The notes under the pieces: model-generated
What the model saw: only the letters and a program-made list of their open reading frames with translations
What the model was told of the DNA's origin: nothing
Databases searched by the model: none
Program-made: the position numbers and the translations under genes
Shown: piece after piece, positions 57,751 to 64,000 of the stretch
How positions within the stretch are numbered: the first letter of the stretch is position 1
Layout of the letters: every line of letters starts with the position of its first letter
Assembly (NCBI GenBank): GCA_028386065.3
Contig: JAKUCV010003057.1
Location: 178,247-242,246 of the forward strand
DNA from: Turnera subulata
Taxonomy: Eukaryota; Streptophyta; Magnoliopsida; Malpighiales; Passifloraceae
DNA: 64,000 nt
Direction of reading: 5' to 3'

Positions 57751-60700
57751 TGAAGCGCCCCGACCCGTATTTACCGTACACAGTAAACACGTGCCGGAAC
57801 TGTGACAACCCAACCCGATAAACCCAAGCATACAGTGTGAACAACAATAACTCGGCCCAACGGCCCAATACAGTAAACAACATAACCGACCCAATGGCCC
57901 AACAATAATGAAGTCATGCACAGCGGAAGACTTAAAGACTCACTGACACTGTATGCGTAACAGATGCAACCTATGGATCCAAGCCCTGTCCAAGGGATAA
58001 CGCCGCAGCCTGTCGGGAATGCACCAAGCCTGTACAACAAACAACTCATCCTATGGGATGAAACCCCGCAGGCGAGGGGTGAGTCCGAAACGCTCACCGA
58101 CGAAAGATAAACAGTGATATATTCAACCATAACACTTCGAAACAAACACAACTATCTCAGCAACAAGCACAAACAAACACATCACAAGGATTCTGCCATA
58201 ACAACTATCACATACCACACGACAAAGGAATCCAACTCAGACATCACGATAGAGGAATCTTAATAAATCATGTCAAGCTCATCATAATCAATACTGAACC
58301 AAGACCCAAAGAACACTTAATAATTTTTATTACCAATTTTATCTTCCGGGCCCCGTCATTGGACAAGCTAGGGTCGTACCTGGTTATTAACTAATTCCGG
58401 ATGCCAGGCCCCACCACAATCCGGGATCAACTTCCCCATATCTCAAATCCGGGATCAACATCCCAATATCTCAAATCCGGGGTCAACACCCCAATATCAC
58501 AAATCCGGGGTCAACACCCCAACCAACAAACCCTCTGGCAAGGCACCACAGAACTAGTCTCTAACCATCTAGTCGTACCACTACTTTCCAAGTGACAATT
58601 ACATCATCATCTCAATATCAAATCCAATTCCATTTCCAATACTCATTATTCCTTTCTCAACTATCCACATAGACCAGTTCATCATTATTCTCAACACAGT
58701 ATCACAATTCCAAAATCACAGTCTAACATCATCATCAATATTCCTCAGGTTAATCCACAATCACATTCGATCAACAACCTCATGTCACCAATTATTCACA
58801 AATAGCAGTTCAACAATATTTCCAAAACTACATACACAGGTCTAACACGATTCAACAACAACAACAACATCAACAATTCCATAGCAATCAAGTAACAGTC
58901 AACAGTCATTCCAGCAAATCAAACAAACAACAAAAACACACAAACCACAAAACTACACACACAGCATTACGGGCACATATCAGGGTTTATCCATCCTCAC
59001 CTGGTATGTCTCTGAAACTGCAATCCGGTCAAATCCTGATACCCTATACGTACACATAGGAACACAATAATCACTTATAATGCACCAACATGATGTTTAT
59101 GCATGATACCAGTTTAGAAATCATTATACGGCTTGCCTTATCCAATCTCTTTATTATGAAATTAACCTCTTTATTCATTATACCATTTATACTTAATTTC
59201 AAATTAAAACCGAAACCGAGTTCCTTATCGATATTCTAATTATTCTTAATTTTTAAATTAAAACCAAAACCGAACGTTCAAGCCGATATTCCGGCCCATT
59301 GGTCACTTAAGATAAGAGGAATCATAAACATATTAAAATACGTTTATATACACGTATATTTACACATAAATCGATACTAGATTAAACGTATATCTTGTGT
59401 AACCATATTTATACTTATGTAGTAGATAATCCCCACTTTACCATATATATATTTATGTATTAATTAAAGTTGTAACTTCATTATTTAGCTAAACATAAAC
59501 TCAGTAGGATATATATATATATATAGTCATTTATGTATGTGTTTATAATTCATCAATAATCATATTTACATTTTAGGCTTACATTTGACAACTAAATCAA
59601 GTAAATAGGTGTAATTGAACTTTTAATTATTAACAGTCCAAGTTTAAATTAAATAAACCGAAATTTAAATACTTTAAGCCTTTTTAATAACCAACAATAA
59701 AATTAAACATCAAATTACAAAATATAAATGGAATTAAAGGTTAGTATTTGATTAATTAAATTAAATCTTTATTTTAATTAAAACAATTAAAAGTCCGGGT
59801 TCATTAACGTTCTTAGTCCGTTAGAATGTATCCGTCCCGAGAACATGGGCCTCCGCACATCGGCCCGTTTCCGAGCCCATTTGTGCACCGAGCCCAAACC
59901 CGAGCCCATGGTAAAGGTGAGTCCGAGGAGTTACCAAAACAACCCGTCCATCGAGTCCCATTTGTTGAAGAACGCACGGTTCACGCCGGAGTTGCCCGGG
60001 TCTCGCCGGAAAATTCCCGGGACTCGCCGGATTCCGGCCATCACTGTTCACGGCAGCCCCCAAAACAACCCAAAATCTTCTGCTACTGTTCACCGCAGCA
60101 AAGCATCAAAACCATCCCACCAGAAAAATTTCCCGTCCTTCAACACCATCATCACATCCCCAATATCGGCAACAACACCACCGTAACCACTGCCAATTCC
60201 ACCAAAGAATATACCCAACATCCATCCAACAACAACAATCCCACAAGCAACGTGGAACACAAATCAGAAAGGAATTAGCCCACTAGATCCAATTCAAGAA
60301 AGAAATTGAGGGAGGAAAAAAAAACAGAAGTGGTTGTTGGGTCTTACCCACTCATCGCGTGGCAGACGACGGCGAGTAGCAAGAGAAGGACAGAGAAGAT
60401 TTGGCCGGCGACGGCTTGGAGAGGAAGTGACAGCAGCGGCAACTGCTATGGGATGAAGGCAGCGATGAGAGGCAGATCGGCCGACCTGGGGCGAGGAGAG
60501 GTCGGGGCCGGACGGCGGCGCTTTCTCTGCCTCAACGGTGGCTGCGAGCAGAGGCGGCGGAGGAAGAAGAGGAGGGTGTGGCGGCGACTGGTCTAGGAGA
60601 AAAGATGTGGGCGGCGGCGTCTTGCTCGGGCTGCTGTCGGTCGTCGCGCACAAAGAAGGCGGCGACGGTGGCGAAGGGAGGAGAGGACAGGGAAGGGGAC

Positions 60701-61449
60701 ACGGCGGCGTTGGGTGGGGGAGATGGAGGATGGTGAGGAGATGAATGGTTTGGAGATATGGAACCGGTGAGGAGATAAGGGAGGAGATGGAGAAGAAACA
60801 AGGAAAGGTGGGAGGGGTCAGGTCACGGGAGAAAAGTGTGGCAGTGAAGATTAAAGAAAAGAAAGAAATAACAAAAGAGAAGAAAAGAAGGGAGAAAGAG
60901 GAGAGGGTCCGGCCAGTCACGGGTGATGGCGGCTGGAAGAAAATGGGGAATAAAAGAAAAGAAAGGAGAAAAGAAAGGAAGGGAAAGAAAAGAAGAAAAG
61001 AGGAAGAGAGGGAAGTGGGGCCCACGTGGCTGAAGGAAAACCGGGAGAGAGGAAGAGTTATAACCGGGAAAGAGAAAGAGGAAGAAAAGAGAAGGAAGAA
61101 GAGTGGCTCGGGGAAAACCTCATTCGGCCGGTCCGGATTCTCGCGTCGGAATCTCGTAAACGCAGGGATACTCCCGTCTTTCCGACAAATTCCGTCCCGA
61201 GTCCAAAAATACAACTTGGGCTCGGAAAATCCGATTAATTCTCCTGAACGTCGTCCAAGTCTCGGAACTGGAAACCGAGGCTCGGTTAGTCAGGAAGAAC
61301 CTCCCGAGCGCGGGAAAATTCTCGGTTTCGAAAAAAAACGACTCCTATTTTACCGTAAATTAATTACCCGAGATTAATTCAACAGCAAATCACGGTGAAA
61401 CAATTTCTACAGTCCCGGTAAAAATCAAAAATTTACCCGGGCTGTTACA
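57751..61449 (-). mobile_element. Solo Gypsy-type LTR, 3.7 kb
   Basis: Begins TGAAGCGCCCCGACCCG and ends GGGCTGTTACA, the same termini as the Gypsy LTR at 29021. It is flanked by a perfect 5-bp duplication ACATA (57746-57750, 61450-61454). No gag-pol, primer site or second LTR is present. The internal layout parallels the other LTR: a conserved segment with GGCGAGGGGTGAGTCCGAA (58071-58089), short tandem repeats, AT-rich centre, and a GC-rich section (about 59990-60750). It is a diverged relative of the same family. Long frames in the GC-rich part show no domain. Confidence 0.87.
58418..58529. repeat. 28-bp tandem repeat, four copies, in solo LTR
   Basis: AATCCGGG(A/G)TCAAC recurs at 58418, 58446, 58474 and 58502, each unit itself holding a CCGGG...CCC inverted motif. 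Confidence 0.85.
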
Positions 61450-62045
61450 ACATATTTTTTTATTTTCTCTTTTTATTTTTTTCTTCTTCTTGTCCTCCTC
61501 CTCCTTCCCCCTAAACATCAAAAATTATAAAATTATAAAAAATACAAATTATTTTAAAAATTTTAACAAATTAAAAATCATAATTTAAATTATTTTTTAA
61601 TTTAAAAATTCAAAAATTTAAAATTTTTATCTACTTTTTTTCTTTTTTATTTTTCCCTCCTTTCTTCTCCACACGTCTAAAAAAAATTATATTTTTTTAA
61701 AAAAATTTAAACTAAAAAATAATTTACTTTATGATGTTTTTTTCAATTTTTATACTTTTTTAATAATTTACAAAATTTTTATATTGGGAGGTAGAGTTAT
61801 ATATTTATTGGAGATTTTTTTAATGGGGTTCCGGGTTGGGTCGGTTAATTTGATCGAATTTTGGGTGGGTAAACTAGTTTGAATAGTAAAGTGTTGAATT
61901 TAGGGGTAAAATCGGTAAAAAGGACTAAAACCTTAAAAAATTGACAAACTGAGGGATCAAAACTAATCAAAAGTCAACACAAGGATGAATTTCATTTCGA
62001 GTGGGCAACAAAGGGATGAAACATGACATTAATCCATATTTTTAC

Positions 62046-62683
62046 TATTAATATCAATACCGGTCAGACCCGATTGAACCACGGTTAGACCTTTAAAACC
62101 GCGACTGGTTACTGAAACGGGTCAATGGCCGGGCCGGGTTTAATAACCTTGGAGCGGATGAGATTCTCTCAATACCCCCAATTCTTTTCCTGTTGAAGTT
62201 TGTCTCAAACACCCATAGATCTACGCATCAGATCCACACCATAAGAAGTGGTGAAATCAAACCAGCATAATCCTTTGTTTAACACCAGATCCCTAGCCGA
62301 ATAGGCCAACCCCTTGGCTAGTCCTTTCTTCCCCACCCAGAATTGATGAACAAAAAACCTTAACCATAATACCACATTTTCAATTTCTAAAGTGAACGAC
62401 CGAATTCAAGTTTTTCTTCAGTGCAAGGTAGTAATTACAGTTAAAACTTTGGCGTCCTCGACCATCCCAGAGGTCAATCTTAGGGAAGAGGACTTCGTAG
62501 TCTGTTTTGAGGCCAGTCCACCGGGAATACAGAAGAGATAATGGAGGAGACACCAGAGATATGATAAGCCATACTTGCTTACTCGGTAAAGTCTACTCCC
62601 GGTGAAAGTTCTCAGCCGGTGCGGTCAAGACCAATCTTGATAAAGTTTAGAACATCTTCGGCGACTTCAAAGTAACTGATCGA
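62046..62683. other. Degenerate repeat-derived sequence upstream of DUF4283 relic
   Basis: No intact frame. The 3' part (from about 62420) probably belongs to the same LINE-type relic as the next entry. Confidence 0.35.
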
Positions 62684-62795
62684 GGTAACAACTTATTCTT
62701 AATTGGATTTGAGTTTGAGGCTAATTGTGAACGCATTCTAAAAGAGGCACCATGGCTAATGGCAAATGCCCACATAAACTTTCAAAGATGGTTAC
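62684..62795 (+). pseudogene. DUF4283 fragment of a plant LINE-type retroelement
   Basis: One frame reads NNLFLIGFEFEANCERILKE and then APWLMANAHINFQRW. This matches the conserved part of DUF4283, a gag-like domain found N-terminal to zinc knuckles in plant LINE-related proteins. The sequence before and after has frameshifts and stops, so this is a relic. Confidence 0.55.
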
Positions 62796-62805
62796 CACAT
62801 CAATC

Positions 62806-62990
62806 GGGATAATTGCACCGCGAGTCCTATAATTTTTCTTTAAATCTCATTCGAGTCCTAAAATCGAAAAACGACTTATTCGAGTCCTATAACGTCTAAA
62901 AATAACACCAAACGAGTCCCCGTCTAATTTTCCGTCAATTTTTCTGTTATCTTTGACTTTTCTTGGTCCACATCACTTCCACATCATCAT
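62806..62990. other. Possible end of a truncated Mutator-like element
   Basis: Repeated CGAGTCCTA motifs with CCGTCAATTTTTCTGTTA and CACATCACTTCCACATCATC resemble the TIR text of many plant MULE derivatives. No opposite end was found in the window. Confidence 0.3.
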
Positions 62991-63471
62991 TGACAAGGAT
63001 AATATTTACACATAAGCTGCCATGTCAAAAATTTAAGAACAATTTTTTTTTAGAAAAAAACAATTAAACCAACAACTCATAAATGGTCACAAACAATTCT
63101 TTGGAAATAAAAATTAGATAGAGAATGGTCACAAACAATTCTTGTTATACATTTAGAATTTTCACTGAAATAAAGTTTTAAACTTGCTTTTTACTGTAAT
63201 TAATTAAAGAATAAGACTTGAAGATTTTTAAAGGTATAAAATTTAATTGAAAATGAAGAAATTTAAGATTTTGAGGAGCAGTTAACCCGTGAGTATATTC
63301 TACATCGTTTTTGGGCCGCAAACGACACTCTTCCACACTTTAGCCAAGAACAAAAAGAAAAAGAAGAAGAAAGAGACCAAAACTTTTACTCGATTCGTTT
63401 CTTTCTTCATTTTACCATACCGTGTTTGCCTTCTCGTCGTCACTCACCTCACTCACTCACTCACAGGAAAA
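62991..63471. other. Non-coding; possible 5' leader of the following fragment
   Basis: AT-rich, ending with CTCACT repeats (63446-63466) just before an ATG. No gene seen. Confidence 0.4.
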
Positions 63472-63549
63472 ATGGTCGTCAGAAAATTCATCGTCCGCCA
63501 CAACGACTCCACCTTCGACGTCGATTACGACACCGACGACGGCTTCGAT
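63472..63549 (+). pseudogene. N-terminal fragment resembling peptide:N-glycanase (PNG1)
   Basis: ATG at 63472 starts a 25-codon frame, MVVRKFIVRHNDSTFDVDYD then TDDGFD, resembling the first residues of plant cytosolic peptide:N-glycanase, which removes N-glycans from misfolded glycoproteins. In relatives the frame would continue into the next exon; here it meets TAG directly, with no GT donor at the expected spot. A later exon-like stretch ends at a good donor (CACAG|GTAAGC, 63673-63684), but I could not link it. It may be a truncated gene copy, or a real first exon whose splice site I misjudge. The window ends soon after. Confidence 0.4.
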
Positions 63550-63945
63550 TAGCTTTTTCTTTCTTCCATTCTTTTGACAATTGTAATTGCTATTGTAATT
63601 GTTGTACCAAGATGTGGAATGCTATTCTCCAGCAAATGAAGATGACAGATCTGGAAACAAGAGTATGCAAAGCACAGGTAAGCTACACTTAGAAGATATT
63701 CTTAACCATGGATCTTGAACAAATAACGTTGAGAAAAAAAGGGATTCAGGACGCATCTATTGCTGACACTACAATCACACCAACCAGACACTACCCCGAA
63801 AAACCCACCCCTGTTAGAACCACCACAACCAATCCGAGGCCCCACAATCCAAAGGAAAGCCCGATTAGAACAGCCCCAACAATTTAACATGACAAGTCAA
63901 AAAAGAAACATCACAGGGGAGAAAGGAGTTGAGGCTCAGATGATA
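63550..63945. other. Non-coding or unresolved exon/intron sequence
   Basis: Downstream of the PNG1-like start. Contains the unexplained exon-like stretch ending at 63678 and no other motif. Confidence 0.3.
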
Positions 63946-64000
63946 TCTCTCTCTCTCTCTCCCTCCCTCTCTCCCTCCCTCCCTCCCTCTCTCCCTTTCA
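63946..64000 (+). repeat. (CT)n / (CCCT)n low-complexity tract
   Basis: Nearly pure C/T microsatellite reaching the window edge. Confidence 0.9.

Larger units (their letters stand above)
57374..62035. mobile_element. Second MULE-like TIR element (about 1 kb without insertion)
   Basis: Inverted ends start GGATTAATGTCACGTTTCAT and match for about 290 bp (57374-57660 against 61740-62035). Flanks ATATTTTTAT (57364-57373) and ATATTTTTAC (62036-62045) form a 10-bp duplication with one mismatch. It is interrupted by the solo Gypsy-type LTR. No coding capacity. The outermost ~22 bp resemble those of the element at 28357, while the rest of the TIR differs. Confidence 0.82.

Noticed and set aside
60294..61214. 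306-residue Pro/Ser/Phe-rich minus-strand frame and its plus-strand partners
   Set aside because: They lie in the GC- and purine-rich block of a solo LTR, overlap on both strands and show no domain.

Overview
This window is nuclear DNA from a flowering plant, most likely a woody eudicot. It has spliced genes with GT-AG introns, a cytoplasmic tRNA-Gly gene, plant-specific families (F-box, U-box kinase, class-B acid phosphatase, transmembrane pseudokinase) and dense transposon content. I cannot name the species.

Layout. 1-3500: repeat-derived sequence, including a LINE endonuclease fragment. 3855-3925: tRNA-Gly(GCC), with its 3' half duplicated downstream. 4604-8684 (-): seven-exon UQCC1/CBP3 homologue. 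9634-10869 (+): single-exon F-box gene. 12142-14114 (-): two-exon transmembrane pseudokinase. 14922-20988: Mutator-like element carrying pieces of two host genes, itself interrupted by an apparently intact hAT transposon (16059-20309). 24194-24678: solo LTR. 25102-27422 (-): HAD-type acid phosphatase. 28357-46594: three-level nest in which a ~1 kb MULE-like TIR element was hit by a Ty3/Gypsy element (29021-46246), which was hit inside its pol region by a Ty1/Copia element (33506-41983). 48259-53175 (-): nine-exon USP/kinase/U-box E3 ligase gene with a solo LTR in intron 3. 55487-56070: TRIM. 57374-62035: second MULE-like TIR element, interrupted by a 3.7 kb solo Gypsy-type LTR. 62684-62795: DUF4283 retroelement relic. 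63472-63549: an N-terminal PNGase-like fragment.

Most insertions could be bounded exactly from target-site duplications: 10 bp for the MULE-like elements, 8 bp for the hAT and 5 bp for the LTR elements. This gives an insertion order. The host genes are unrelated to one another and form no operon or cluster. The least expected signal is a regular array of the palindrome AACATCGATGTT: pairs 20-21 bp apart, repeating about every 73 bp, in both Copia LTRs and again in an otherwise different solo LTR inside the U-box gene. I found no new defence or metabolic system. The novelty here is in transposon structure. All exon models were read by eye from splice sites and reading phase and have no transcript support.
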